Source: Pirellula staleyi DSM 6068
GTDB taxonomy: Bacteria > Planctomycetota > Planctomycetia > Pirellulales > Pirellulaceae
Assembly (NCBI RefSeq): GCF_000025185.1
Contig: NC_013720.1
Coordinates: forward strand, 868,001 to 932,000
Direction: 5' to 3'
DNA: 64,000 nucleotides
Below the pieces are notes generated by a model that was not told where the DNA came from, did no database searches, and was given only the letters and a program-made list of their open reading frames with translations. The stretch's first letter is position 1. Every line of letters begins with the position of its first letter. Made by a program: the position numbers and the translations under genes. Below, in pieces: positions 1 through 8,075 of this stretch.

Positions 1-309
1 GGGGCCAGCTTGATTTACAAGACGAGCGAACTCCCCTGCTTTTCGCTCTGGAAGGACACCGGGAGCGCTGTGGATGGCTATGTCACGGGGCTCGAACCTG
101 GGACGAACTATCCCAATCCGCGATCGTTCGAGGGGAAGCACAACCGGGTGATGAAGCTTGCCCCGCTGGAGAAAAAATCGCTCCATCTCACGCTCGAACT
201 GCACACCACCGAGAAGAGCATCGCAGCGGCTGAAGCCCGCATTGCCAAGCTCCAAGCCGGGAAAGAAACCAAAATTCACGACGCGCCGCTGGCTGATTGG
301 TGCGCGTGA
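1..309 (+). CDS. DUF4432 (aldose-1-epimerase-like) protein, C-terminal part
   Basis: The reading frame is open from base 1 and stops at 307-309, so only the last 102 residues are present. The segment holds the motif DGYVTGLEPGTNYPNPR followed by a charged beta-rich tail (LAPLEKKSLHLTLEL), which is the pattern at the C-terminus of the DUF4432 galactose-mutarotase-like family. These proteins have a supersandwich fold and are thought to bind or epimerise sugars; the true substrate is unknown. The start lies outside the window, so completeness cannot be judged. Confidence 0.75.
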   Translation, partial: GASLIYKTSELPCFSLWKDTGSAVDGYVTGLEPGTNYPNPRSFEGKHNRVMKLAPLEKKSLHLTLELHTTEKSIAAAEARIAKLQAGKETKIHDAPLADWCA

Positions 310-450
310 TCAGCCTCCAGCGGGCGGAATCGCGTGACGTGAAATCTCGCTAGATCTGTCGCTGTGTGTGTCTATAATCGTGGCACGTGCGGGGAGCCTG
401 CCGGGCAGGTTGCGCTCCTACGTTTTTCACACCGAAAGAGGCTGTCTGTT

Positions 451-711
451 ATGAAAAAATATGTTGCCGCCGCGATGCTGGGTCTTTTGGGCTGCGTGAT
501 TGTGGTGCGAAGTGCACTGGCGATTACCGAAGCACAGTCGTACGCCTGTCCTGTGGTGGAATCGCTCGGGCTTCAGCGGATTCCCTCCGATAAAATTGGT
601 GGACCGCAGCAGTATCGCATCACGGAAGATACGATCAAGCTTCTCACCCAATTCTCGAAAGACAAGCGCATCGTCATTGTCGAAAACGACGGCTCGATCA
701 CGGTGAAGTAG
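451..711 (+). CDS. Small secreted protein, unknown function
   Basis: An 86-residue protein beginning MKKYVAAAMLGLLGCVIVV. A basic N-terminus and a hydrophobic core of about 18 residues ending at ALA-ITEA form a typical Sec signal peptide, leaving a mature peptide of about 60 residues with one cysteine. The ATG at 451 was preferred to the upstream in-frame start because the signal peptide begins there and a purine stretch (GAAAGAGG) lies about 8 bases upstream. I recognise no domain. It stands alone between the DUF4432 gene and a convergent membrane-protein gene. Confidence 0.6.
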   Translation: MKKYVAAAMLGLLGCVIVVRSALAITEAQSYACPVVESLGLQRIPSDKIGGPQQYRITEDTIKLLTQFSKDKRIVIVENDGSITVK

Positions 712-755
712 AGCTAAAGCTCAGTCTAGCCAAGAATCGAGATCAGCTTCAGCGA

Positions 756-1403
756 TCAGTCCCTTGCAGCGGTGGCTGACGGTGCTGCTACGTTTTGCAT
801 TTGCCAGCGGCGAATGATCAGCCAAACCAGCGGCGTGGCGAGGGCAGCGAAGGGTAGCGCAATTGTGAGCTGCCACAGCAGCGCGAGTGTCGTGGGGCTC
901 AATAGTTTGCGGCTGGTATCGAGCACAAGGATCTGCGAGGGATCGATTTTGGGATAGGCTTGCTCGAGCACGATGATCTCGGGGGAGCGGAGCTGGTGGA
1001 TCGAGTTCACCACGAGCCCGGTGAGTTCGGTTTGCTGACAAAACCTCTCGACCGAGGCTTCATCGGGTGCATCGGAAGTTCGCACGATCACGTGAAACTC
1101 ACGCTGCAGCTCGGCATTTTGATCGGGATAGAGTGGAATCCAAACCCGCGTCCACTGATCCCCTTTCTCTTCGTAGATCCAGTCGAGCCCCAACCGGAGC
1201 TGCGTCACGGTGACGTGAATATTGTCCCCCGGGCCACTCGCAATTAGCTGCTGGAGGGTGATCTTTTGCGGTGTGGGACTCGCTAGACTGGCCAGCGTTT
1301 GCTCTTGCCACAGCGCCAGGCCACACAGGCCGGTCGCCGCCAGTAGCAAGAGGACGAGGATCAACACCACGGCGTCGATCTTTTGGATGGTTTTGAGTGA
1401 CAT
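756..1403 (-). CDS. Membrane protein with N- and C-terminal anchors, unknown function
   Basis: A 215-residue protein starting MSLKTIQKIDAVV. One transmembrane helix lies near residues 9-32 and a second near 170-198, with a soluble domain of about 130 residues between them, presumably periplasmic. That domain is rich in beta-type sequence and contains LDWIYEEKGDQWTRVW. The frame is open further upstream, but the extra 59 residues are low-complexity and overlap the next gene on the same strand, so the internal ATG at 1403 was chosen. No family recognised. It follows the lipoprotein gene on the same strand and may be co-transcribed with it. Confidence 0.55.
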   Translation of the reverse strand: MSLKTIQKIDAVVLILVLLLLAATGLCGLALWQEQTLASLASPTPQKITLQQLIASGPGDNIHVTVTQLRLGLDWIYEEKGDQWTRVWIPLYPDQNAELQREFHVIVRTSDAPDEASVERFCQQTELTGLVVNSIHQLRSPEIIVLEQAYPKIDPSQILVLDTSRKLLSPTTLALLWQLTIALPFAALATPLVWLIIRRWQMQNVAAPSATAARD

Positions 1404-1488
1404 CAAACGATGGTTGCAGCTATTCCGAGAAGGTTCGGCGGCAGACGCCTGCTCTTTACGGGTTCGCTCTTCAGCGAATGAATTGGGA

Positions 1489-1980
1489 CTATTTAGGCTT
1501 CTCGGGGCGGAGGAGAAACGAGCCAAAGTCACCCTTGTTTCCGACGGGAGTTTCGACCCCTTCGTAGGCGAAGGGTCCAACCGTAGTGTGCTGGTTGGGA
1601 CCTCGTTGATAGGTCACTTCGTAGAGGTCTTTTCCGTCGCGATGACGAAGGTACTGGAGCTTATAGGAGAACTCGTTCGGCTCCCCTTCGTGCAGCGTGT
1701 TGGAGATGGAAGCGACTGTGTTGTCACCCAATGTCAAAACAGTCTCGCTACCATCGGGAGCAATATAGACGAATTCACCACCATGCACTCGGGTTGTTTC
1801 CAGACCGTCTTCAGACAACATCTCGGCTTTCACGCGATCGTCGGCCACCGAAACCGGCGGCGGAGTGGAGGGGGTCGGCGGAGCAGCTGTTGGAGCCGTT
1901 TCGCTACTACATCCCAGTAGCACGCAATATCCCAGCAGCGACAGCACAGCAACGTCTAGTCCGAACGGACTTCGTATCAT
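1489..1980 (-). CDS. Predicted lipoprotein, unknown function
   Basis: A 163-residue protein with a lipoprotein signal: hydrophobic residues 8-24 end in the lipobox LLGC, followed by a Pro/Thr/Ala-rich linker (TAAPPTPSTPPP) typical of surface-tethered proteins. The mature domain (about residues 50-163) is beta-rich. The start at 1980 is fixed by a strong Shine-Dalgarno site, AGGAGG, eight bases before the ATG; the longer frame would place that site inside the coding region. Function unknown. Confidence 0.7.
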   Translation of the reverse strand: MIRSPFGLDVAVLSLLGYCVLLGCSSETAPTAAPPTPSTPPPVSVADDRVKAEMLSEDGLETTRVHGGEFVYIAPDGSETVLTLGDNTVASISNTLHEGEPNEFSYKLQYLRHRDGKDLYEVTYQRGPNQHTTVGPFAYEGVETPVGNKGDFGSFLLRPEKPK

Positions 1981-2150
1981 GGTGTCATCCTCCTCGTCAG
2001 GCATCGATTTCGTGGCTGGTCACCCCATGTAGCAGTGTGCTTGAACCAGCTAGCTGAACTTCTCTGCAACTGCAGAGCAAACTGCACTTCGCACGATGTT
2101 CGCCGTTTTATTGCAAACAAGAGAGCCGACAGTGCATTTTTCTAGCGGAG

Positions 2151-2669
2151 CTATTTCGGCGCGGGCTTCGCTTCGGGCTTCTCGTCGACGGGAAGTTTTT
2201 CCATGGTGCCGAACAGGTGGCCGGTCACTTTGCCGTGACGCCAGGTGCCCGCGTACATGCCGTCGTAGAGGACCACGCGACAGCTGAAGGTGCCGAGGCC
2301 GGGAATCGCCATTTCGGTCATCGAGAGAATCGGTGTGGTGCCAGCCCACTCGATATCGATCGGAACGGGGATTTTCGTCTTCTCGTTCATGCTGGCCGAG
2401 AGCATCCACAGATTGCCGTCGGGCATTTTGGTCGCTTTGTGAATGACGTACGACTCTTCTTTCGCCCCACCTTCTTTGCCGATGGTGGTGAAACGACCGG
2501 TGAGCTTCATGCCGGTCAATTCTTTCTCGAGGTTCTTGATCAGCTCCTCAGCGGTGGGCGTTTTTGCTTCAGCGGCGGCGGGGGCAGCCTCCTGAGCGTG
2601 GAGCGCGGGAGCCACGAGCCCCAGAGCGAGTGTCGTGAGCATTGCCCAAGAAAGATGACGAAGCGACAT
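2151..2669 (-). CDS. Secreted protein, DUF1579-like beta-barrel possible
   Basis: A 172-residue protein with a clear Sec signal peptide (residues 1-25, cleavage after LHA-Q), an Ala/Pro-rich linker, then a domain with repeating beta-strand character that ends in a Pro/Lys-rich tail. The pattern of short strands with Gly/Thr turns (TGRFTTIGKEGG, GTWRHGKVTGHLFG) suggests a small beta-barrel, but I cannot assign a family firmly. AAGGAA lies nine bases before the ATG. It stands alone downstream of a hairpin-rich spacer. Confidence 0.65.
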   Translation of the reverse strand: MSLRHLSWAMLTTLALGLVAPALHAQEAAPAAAEAKTPTAEELIKNLEKELTGMKLTGRFTTIGKEGGAKEESYVIHKATKMPDGNLWMLSASMNEKTKIPVPIDIEWAGTTPILSMTEMAIPGLGTFSCRVVLYDGMYAGTWRHGKVTGHLFGTMEKLPVDEKPEAKPAPK

Positions 2670-2791
2670 CGGGAGTTTCCTTGCGAAAGGGAGGTTTAGC
2701 AGAGCAAGCTGCTGCTAAGTTTCGCTCCTTTGCTGCGGCATGGCAACTCGGGAAGGAAGCCTGATGACAGCCGAGGGGTCAAGAAACGACA

Positions 2792-2822
2792 ACGGACGGC
2801 ACCTGGGTCGTGTGCCGTCCGT
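2792..2822 (-). terminator. Hairpin downstream of the DksA-like gene
   Basis: A perfect 11-bp inverted repeat (ACGGACGGCAC and its complement) encloses a nine-base loop. Read on the minus strand it lies 90 bases past the DksA-like stop codon and is followed by the T-rich TTGTCGTTTCTT. There is no uninterrupted U-tract, so it may end transcription weakly or only protect the 3' end. A second, smaller GC hairpin (GCCCCTC/GAGGGGC) lies at about 2857-2873. Confidence 0.5.
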
Positions 2823-2911
2823 CGCGTGAATTGCGGCTGCTGCCGCTTATCTTATCGCCCCTCGAGAGGGGCCGAATCGCCGCTGCGCTCGTGTCAGTGT
2901 CATAGGCTTGG

Positions 2912-3364
2912 CTACGACATTTCCACTTCCGCATCGTCGATGCTGATGTTCTCGCCCGAGTCACTGGCATTGTCCGGGAAATCGAAGCGTCCGCCACGAC
3001 GGTAGCCCAGGCCACTTTCTCGACGTTCATCGCGCCGAGCGCACTCGATGCACTCGATGGCATAAGGAACGGCTTGCAAGCGAATTAGCTTGATCGGTCC
3101 TCCGCAGCTGTCGCAGAGTCCGTAGCGTCCAGCACGCATCTTTTCGATCGCGCGGTCGATCTGCATGAGCTCGCGACTTTCAACCTCCACCATTTGCGAG
3201 CCGATTTCGGCATTCGCATCGGCGAGGCTCGTATCGAGTTCGTCGACGACGCCACTTTCGCTGGTGTAAAGGGACTGGACTTCGCCGGCGATCGTACGAC
3301 GCAGTGCATCGCGCCGGGCGATCAATCGCTGCTGCATCTTCTTAATGAATTCGTTGCGTTTCAT
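2912..3364 (-). CDS. DksA/TraR family C4 zinc-finger regulator
   Basis: A 150-residue protein. Residues 1-75 form a helical, probably coiled-coil segment rich in charged residues. The zinc finger then reads CDSC-17 residues-CIEC, exactly the DksA/TraR spacing. DksA-type proteins insert into the RNA polymerase secondary channel and alter initiation with ppGpp; that activity is inferred from family only. The start at 3364 is supported by GGGAGG about seven bases upstream; the frame continues upstream but without support. The C-terminal 35 residues after the finger are unusually acidic and go beyond the family core. Confidence 0.85.
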   Translation of the reverse strand: MKRNEFIKKMQQRLIARRDALRRTIAGEVQSLYTSESGVVDELDTSLADANAEIGSQMVEVESRELMQIDRAIEKMRAGRYGLCDSCGGPIKLIRLQAVPYAIECIECARRDERRESGLGYRRGGRFDFPDNASDSGENISIDDAEVEMS

Positions 3365-3902
3365 GGCTGTGCCTCCCGAGATCAAATTCACTTCCGCAGC
3401 AAATTGGCTGACGTGAGTGGCGTTGACCTGATGATGTGTGACTCTGACCTTCTCCTTGTCCTCGAAATGAAAGGGGGTTTGCCGAATCTTTCGGTTCGCC
3501 TCTGTTCCGCTAGGCTTCGCCCTCGCGAAGCTGTCCGACCTGATGAAGAAGTGTCGGTTTGCCTCTTCGACTTCTTCATCTGTCCGTTGCGTGCCATTCA
3601 TACGCAGGATAGTTCGGCTGGGTTCTGTAAATCGATGGTCGATTTTTCGTCATCGATTCATCGAGAAAACCGAACTGTCGCTCGCCAGTGTCGGGGCACC
3701 TTTTTCAGCCTAGGGCTTGTGAAAGGTGTCACGATCTGGGGAAGCAGAACTTTCCGCTGAGCGGCCGCCTCTGGCTTGCACCAGCCCCGTCCACAACCAC
3801 CCTAACTCTGCTATTTTCTGGCGAAAAACGCTGAAAAGACGGCTAAACTGATGATTTGCCGTGCGCCGCAGCGTGCTCTTTCGTGCATGCCAGCGGGACT
3901 CG
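3365..3902. other. Long spacer without a supported gene
   Basis: I see no convincing coding region here. It must hold the promoter of the DksA-like gene near its left end. A run of ATCGAT-type words lies at about 3630-3665, flanked by a TTTTC/GAAAA inverted pair, but no clear element emerges. Confidence 0.4.
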
Positions 3903-4094
3903 CTAGACACACGATCGAGCAGAAAGGTTCTCGTGGTCTTCGGCTCGTCGTCCTGAGGCTGATTTGGAGGGTGTTGTATTATTCGGTGGCGAACAGTCTC
4001 TCTTGGGGAAAATCGGCCCAGGAGCGGGAATTGGTCGCGCGGGGCTCGATGCTGTCGCTATCACTGCGAGCCCGATGTCAATTTTTTGAAACAT
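3903..4094 (-). CDS. Possible 63-residue protein
   Basis: A short frame starting MFQKIDIGLAVIATASSPA. It is listed because a good ribosome-binding site (AGGAGAG) lies six bases before the ATG and the first 16 residues look like a short hydrophobic leader. The rest is Pro/Ser/Arg-rich with no recognisable domain. It would be divergent from the membrane-protein gene starting at 4145. It could equally be a chance frame. Confidence 0.3.
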   Translation of the reverse strand: MFQKIDIGLAVIATASSPARPIPAPGPIFPKRDCSPPNNTTPSKSASGRRAEDHENLSARSCV

Positions 4095-4144
4095 CGAAAA
4101 CTCTCCTGCAGCGCGGCAAATCTGGAAACAGAGGGAGGCTGTGA

Positions 4145-4828
4145 GTGCCACTAGAACCGGGACGAGGTTCTAGCGACAATTCGCTGGCACTAAACGATGG
4201 CTCTGCGGATTGGCTTGCGAGCGCACGACACGCCCCGACGATGGTGACGAGCATGCTGGGAATGACGATCATCCGCTGGACGATTCGGATCGCGATGCTG
4301 TTGTTCGCGACGGCGATCGCGCTGCGCATCGTCAGTGGTGCAAGCTGGCGCACTTCGGCGGAACTGTCGCGGTCGAAACAGATCTACCGCACATGTTGGT
4401 CGCTGGGAGCTTTGTGCTTCGTGGCCCATGTGGTGGCGGCGATGCACTTTTTTCATCACTGGAGTCACGCCTCGGCGCTGCGTGTCACGGCCGAGGAAAC
4501 GGACAAGCTGATGGGGGTGCGATTTGGTGAAGGGATTTACTTCAGCTACGTTTTTCTCGTCCTGTGGGTCGCCGATGCCGGGTGGGTGCTCGTGAACTTT
4601 CGGAGCTACTTTGCTCGCTCGAGTCTTCTGAGTTGGTCCCTTACCGGCTACCTGATTTTCATTGCTCTCAATGGAGCGGTGGTGTTCGAAGGGGGCGCAA
4701 GTCGCATCGGGGGTCTTGTCGCCACTGCTATTCTTCTCTTACTGGCAGTGCGGAGCTGGCTCCTGAAATCGCCTGCAGAGCGTGCTACCGAATCGTTACT
4801 TCCTCTCGCTTCTGAAACCCGGCCGTGA
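4145..4828 (+). CDS. Polytopic membrane protein coupled to a glycosyltransferase
   Basis: A 227-residue integral membrane protein with about five predicted helices (near residues 42-64, 83-102, 133-153, 162-182 and 190-205). A conserved-looking HFFHHW stretch follows helix 2. The GTG start at 4145 is favoured by AGAGGGAGG six bases upstream, although internal ATGs at 4241 and 4253 exist nearer the first helix. Its last four bases overlap the start of the glycosyltransferase (GTGA), so the two are translationally coupled and probably act together. Function unknown. Confidence 0.65.
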   Translation: MPLEPGRGSSDNSLALNDGSADWLASARHAPTMVTSMLGMTIIRWTIRIAMLLFATAIALRIVSGASWRTSAELSRSKQIYRTCWSLGALCFVAHVVAAMHFFHHWSHASALRVTAEETDKLMGVRFGEGIYFSYVFLVLWVADAGWVLVNFRSYFARSSLLSWSLTGYLIFIALNGAVVFEGGASRIGGLVATAILLLLAVRSWLLKSPAERATESLLPLASETRP

Positions 4829-6129
4829 AAATCGCTTACCTCACCAGCGGCGCTGCCGGCATGTTGTGCGGCAGTTGCTTGCACGACAACACGCTCGCGC
4901 GCGAGATGATTGCGCTCGGGGCCGACGTGCAGCTCGTTCCGCTCTACACGCCGATTCGGACCGATGAGATCGACGTAAGTCAAAAACCGGTGTTTTTCGG
5001 CGGGATTAACGTCTACCTGCAGCAGCATTTTCCACTTGCGCGGCACTTGCCACGGTGGCTCACGCGCTGGCTCGATCAGCCGTGGATCATTCGGCTCGCC
5101 TCGCAGCGAAGCATTCAGATTAGCGCGCGGGAGCTCGGTTCGCTTACCGTTTCGATGCTGCGTGGTGCGGAAGGTTTTCAGGCGCAAGAGGTCGAACGCC
5201 TGGCCGACTGGCTCTCAGGAGACCTGAAACCCGACGTCCTCGTTTTCAGCAACATGCTGACAGCGGGCTGCGTCCCCGCGATCAAAGCCAAACTGCCGGT
5301 GAAGGTGCTCGTCACGCTGCAAGGCGACGACATTTTCCTACAGGATCTCGTGGCACCTTATCAGCAGCAAGCGCTCGACGAGATGCGCCGGCTCTGCAGT
5401 TCGATCGACGGTTTTTTAGTCCACAGCGACTACTACGCGCGCCACATGCAGGAGATTTTGCAAGTTGGCGCGGAGAAGTTTCGCGTGCAGCCGCTCGGAA
5501 TCGACGCGAAAGAATTGGCCGATGGAACCAAGCATGCCGATGTTCCGCTCGCGGCGAGCGACGATCTAACGATTGGCTATCTCGCGCGGCTTGCGCCCGA
5601 GAAAGGGCTGCATGTGCTCGCCGATGCGTTTGTGCTACTTAAAAAAATGCCCGGCATGGAGCGAGCCCGACTCCGGATTGCTGGTTGGCTCGGCAAGCAG
5701 CACGAAGCGTATGCCACGAAAATTATCGCGCGACTTCAAGCTGAAACCGGCGCTGCTTCGATCGATCATGTCGGCGAAGTTTCGCGGCAAGAGAAGCTGG
5801 CGTTCTTGCGTTCGCTCGATGTGCTGTCGGTCCCCACGACCTATCGCGAACCCAAGGGGCTGTTTGCTCTCGAGGCGCTCGCGGCCGGTGTTCCGGTCGT
5901 TTTGCCCGAGCATGGTGCGTTTCCCGAGATGATCGGCGCGCTAGGGGGTGGAAGTCTCTGTCGCCCCAATGATCCACAGCATCTGGCCGAGAAACTCGCC
6001 GAGATGCTGCGCAATCGCGAAGCGGCCCGCGCGATGGGGCGCGATGCCCAAGCGCGTGTGCTTGTTTCGCGAAGTGGTCCGGCCATGGCTTCGGCAACTC
6101 TCGCTGTGCTGCGAGAGTTTGTTTCGTAG
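4825..6129 (+). CDS. Glycosyltransferase family 4 (GT-B fold)
   Basis: A 434-residue retaining glycosyltransferase of the GT4 type, predicted to transfer a sugar from a nucleotide-sugar donor. The N-terminal Rossmann domain starts MKIAYLTSGAAGMLCGS. The C-terminal donor-binding domain includes TIGYLARLAPEKGLHVL at about residue 250 and the EX7E motif EPKGLFALEALAAG, with glutamates at 342 and 350. The GTG start overlaps the stop of the upstream membrane protein. Acceptor and product cannot be told from sequence; the membrane partner suggests an envelope glycan or lipid acceptor. Confidence 0.85.
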   Translation: MKIAYLTSGAAGMLCGSCLHDNTLAREMIALGADVQLVPLYTPIRTDEIDVSQKPVFFGGINVYLQQHFPLARHLPRWLTRWLDQPWIIRLASQRSIQISARELGSLTVSMLRGAEGFQAQEVERLADWLSGDLKPDVLVFSNMLTAGCVPAIKAKLPVKVLVTLQGDDIFLQDLVAPYQQQALDEMRRLCSSIDGFLVHSDYYARHMQEILQVGAEKFRVQPLGIDAKELADGTKHADVPLAASDDLTIGYLARLAPEKGLHVLADAFVLLKKMPGMERARLRIAGWLGKQHEAYATKIIARLQAETGAASIDHVGEVSRQEKLAFLRSLDVLSVPTTYREPKGLFALEALAAGVPVVLPEHGAFPEMIGALGGGSLCRPNDPQHLAEKLAEMLRNREAARAMGRDAQARVLVSRSGPAMASATLAVLREFVS

Positions 6130-6237
6130 TCACACACGCCGCCAGCCGCTATAACCGAGGAGAGTGGTGCCAGCTCTCACTTCCTCTTCCCTGCGACACA
6201 TCCTTCACGATGGCACCCGCGAGTGGGCGAACTTCTC

Positions 6238-7146
6238 ATGGACCCGATTGTCGAGCAACTTCAGACAGCGCTGCGCAGCGACGTGGCGAAGTCGCGTTAC
6301 TTGAGCAGCTATCCGCTCGACTCCCTGGCGCTCCCGTCGATTCGACTGATGACGGAAAGCGTGGCCCAGATAGAACTCGGACTTGGCGAGTCACGCATCG
6401 GAGGCCTTCCCGATGTGCCACCGAAGTTTGTCTGGCCGCGCTGGAAACCCCGTTTGCCACGCCAAGATCGATACAACGCAATTTGGGACCCCGAAGATCC
6501 GCAGCCCCTTTCGTTCATCGCGCAGATCGATCTCGATTCGCTTCCGTCGATCGACAACGCGCTCCCTTCGCGCGGGTTTCTCTATTTCTTCTACGACGGC
6601 TTTTGCGAACCGTGGGGCTTCGAGCCGAACGATCGTGGCTCGTGCCGCGTGATGTACTTTGATATCGATCGCGAGGATTTGAGCCGAGCCAAGTATCCAG
6701 CCGACTTGCCCGAGGAGTTTCGGTACTCACCGACCCGCGTGTCGACGAGCATCGAACTCACCCTCCCGAATTATGCCGACGATATTCCCGAAAAGCCCCC
6801 GGCCAGCGAGAAGTATCAAGACCTGCGCGAATCGCTCGCTGCCGAGCCCCGCGATGTGCAGCATCGCTTGCTGGGTCACCCGCAAGTGATTCAAAGCCCG
6901 ATGGAGATTTCCGTCCAAGAGGCGACGAGCGGCTATCAGCAGAAAGAACTGGCGACCTACGACGACGAAATCGTGGGTGAGGTGCTGAAAGGGGCGGTCG
7001 ATTGGCGACTCTTGCTGCAGATCGACAGCGACGATAACCCCGGCTGGATGTGGGGAGATTCGGGGAGGCTGTACTTCTGGATTCGCCAGCAGGATCTGGC
7101 GACGAAGAACTATGCGAGCGCCTGGCTGATCCTGCAAAGCAGCTGA
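6238..7146 (+). CDS. YwqG-like (DUF1963) protein
   Basis: A 302-residue soluble protein. Typical YwqG features are present: a Gly/Pro-rich start to the domain (SRIGGLPDVPPKFVWPRW), the segment PLSFIAQIDLDSLPS, the aromatic GFLYFFYDG, and near the C-terminus LLLQIDSDDNPGWMWGDSG followed by LYFWIRQQDL. The family has no established biochemical role. Start choice lies between this ATG and an in-frame GTG at 6223; neither has a strong ribosome-binding site. It stands alone downstream of the glycosyltransferase, about 110 bases away. Confidence 0.75.
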   Translation: MDPIVEQLQTALRSDVAKSRYLSSYPLDSLALPSIRLMTESVAQIELGLGESRIGGLPDVPPKFVWPRWKPRLPRQDRYNAIWDPEDPQPLSFIAQIDLDSLPSIDNALPSRGFLYFFYDGFCEPWGFEPNDRGSCRVMYFDIDREDLSRAKYPADLPEEFRYSPTRVSTSIELTLPNYADDIPEKPPASEKYQDLRESLAAEPRDVQHRLLGHPQVIQSPMEISVQEATSGYQQKELATYDDEIVGEVLKGAVDWRLLLQIDSDDNPGWMWGDSGRLYFWIRQQDLATKNYASAWLILQSS

Positions 7147-7203
7147 TCGCTGCGGGCCTAATCGCCGATGGCCTAATCGCCGACCGCTAAGTCCGCAGCG
7201 CGC

Positions 7204-7248
7204 AAAAAAATGCCTCCACAGCTAGAAGTTTCTAGTGGGAGGCATTTT
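7204..7248. terminator. Bidirectional intrinsic terminator
   Basis: An inverted repeat (TGCCTCCAC / GTGGGAGGCA, one bulge, with an inner perfect CTAGAA/TTCTAG stem) has TTTT on the plus side and a seven-A run on the left, which is a seven-U tract on the minus strand. It sits between the convergent YwqG-like gene and tRNA-Leu and can serve both. Confidence 0.8.
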
Positions 7249-7311
7249 AACTTGAAGCTTCGCCTGGCAGCCCGATCTTGCGATGTAAGTGCCTGGAGCG
7301 AAACGATTTAG

Positions 7312-7395
7312 TGCGGTCGAGAGGGTTTGAACCTCCACGCCCTTTCGAGCGCCAGCCCCTCAAGCTGGTGCGTCTGCCAATTCCGCCACGACCGC
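7312..7395 (-). tRNA. tRNA-Leu (GAG)
   Basis: Read on the minus strand, an 84-base cloverleaf: acceptor stem GCGGTCG/CGACCGC with discriminator A, D-arm with GGCAGACGC, anticodon stem CCAGC/GCTGG around the loop TTGAGGG (anticodon GAG), a class II variable arm (GCGCTCGAAAGGGCGT region) and T-arm with GTTCAAAC. The long variable arm and the discriminator A fit leucine. CCA is not encoded. Confidence 0.95.
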
Positions 7396-7407
7396 GGCGA
7401 ACCTCCA

Positions 7408-7435
7408 AATGTACATCCCGGCTGGTTGTCGTCAA
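7408..7435 (-). promoter_or_regulatory. Probable promoter of tRNA-Leu
   Basis: On the minus strand TTGACG, a 16-base spacer and TACATT lie 12 bases before the mature tRNA 5' end. This is a good sigma-70-type match at a suitable distance. Confidence 0.6.
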
Positions 7436-7486
7436 GGGACCGGAACCAAAGGAGAATAGTTCGCGCGGTTTGCTCGGCTCGTCGGC

Positions 7487-7885
7487 TTAGACTTCGTCTT
7501 CGTAAACGACAGCGGCGGGGCGTCGCAGGGCCGCTTTACGGCGTGGGCGGTTCCGCACAATCGGGCCGTCCCCTTCGCGGAAGTAATAGCCACCTAAGAG
7601 TTTATAGAAAAACAGGATCACAAACGATCCAGCCGTGGCCACGGCAAAGCCAGCCACACTGATGGGCGTGACCCGTGTCCCTTGGGGGCTGAAGAAAGTC
7701 AGTACGCCGCAGCCGATCACGGTGCCGCCAATCCCCATGGCGAGGGTCGCGACAGCTCCCCCCGGGTCTTTGCCCGGCATGATCGCCTTGGCGAGGAGTC
7801 CAGCCAGGGTTCCAAAGCCGATCCAAACGAGCACATCGTTGGCCCACTGCGACACGTTCTGCAGAAACTCGTTGTTCTCTTCCAT
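7487..7885 (-). CDS. GlsB/YeaQ/YmgE-type stress membrane protein
   Basis: A 132-residue membrane protein with three predicted helices. The core GFGTLAGLLAKAIMPGKDPGG followed by LAMGIGGTVIG is the signature of the transglycosylase-associated/YeaQ family (small inner-membrane proteins often linked to general stress). Residues 1-17 form a short soluble N-terminus and the C-terminal 30 residues are Arg-rich (RNRPRRKAALRR), which is longer than in the usual 80-90-residue members. Function in the cell is not known. Confidence 0.85.
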   Translation of the reverse strand: MEENNEFLQNVSQWANDVLVWIGFGTLAGLLAKAIMPGKDPGGAVATLAMGIGGTVIGCGVLTFFSPQGTRVTPISVAGFAVATAGSFVILFFYKLLGGYYFREGDGPIVRNRPRRKAALRRPAAVVYEDEV

Positions 7886-8075
7886 CGCAATGCCTCTGGC
7901 GTTAAGTCGTTATCCTGCTGCAGTTTGAGTAGCGATGAACCACCCCAGTCGCGGAGACATGAGCGCACACACAGGCAGAACCACTCTCGGTCGATATCGA
8001 CCACCACAGGGCGGAAACTTTGGTTCGCGCGGCAAGATGTATCGGCTTTGCAGGAAGAAACGGATATCGAGGTCG

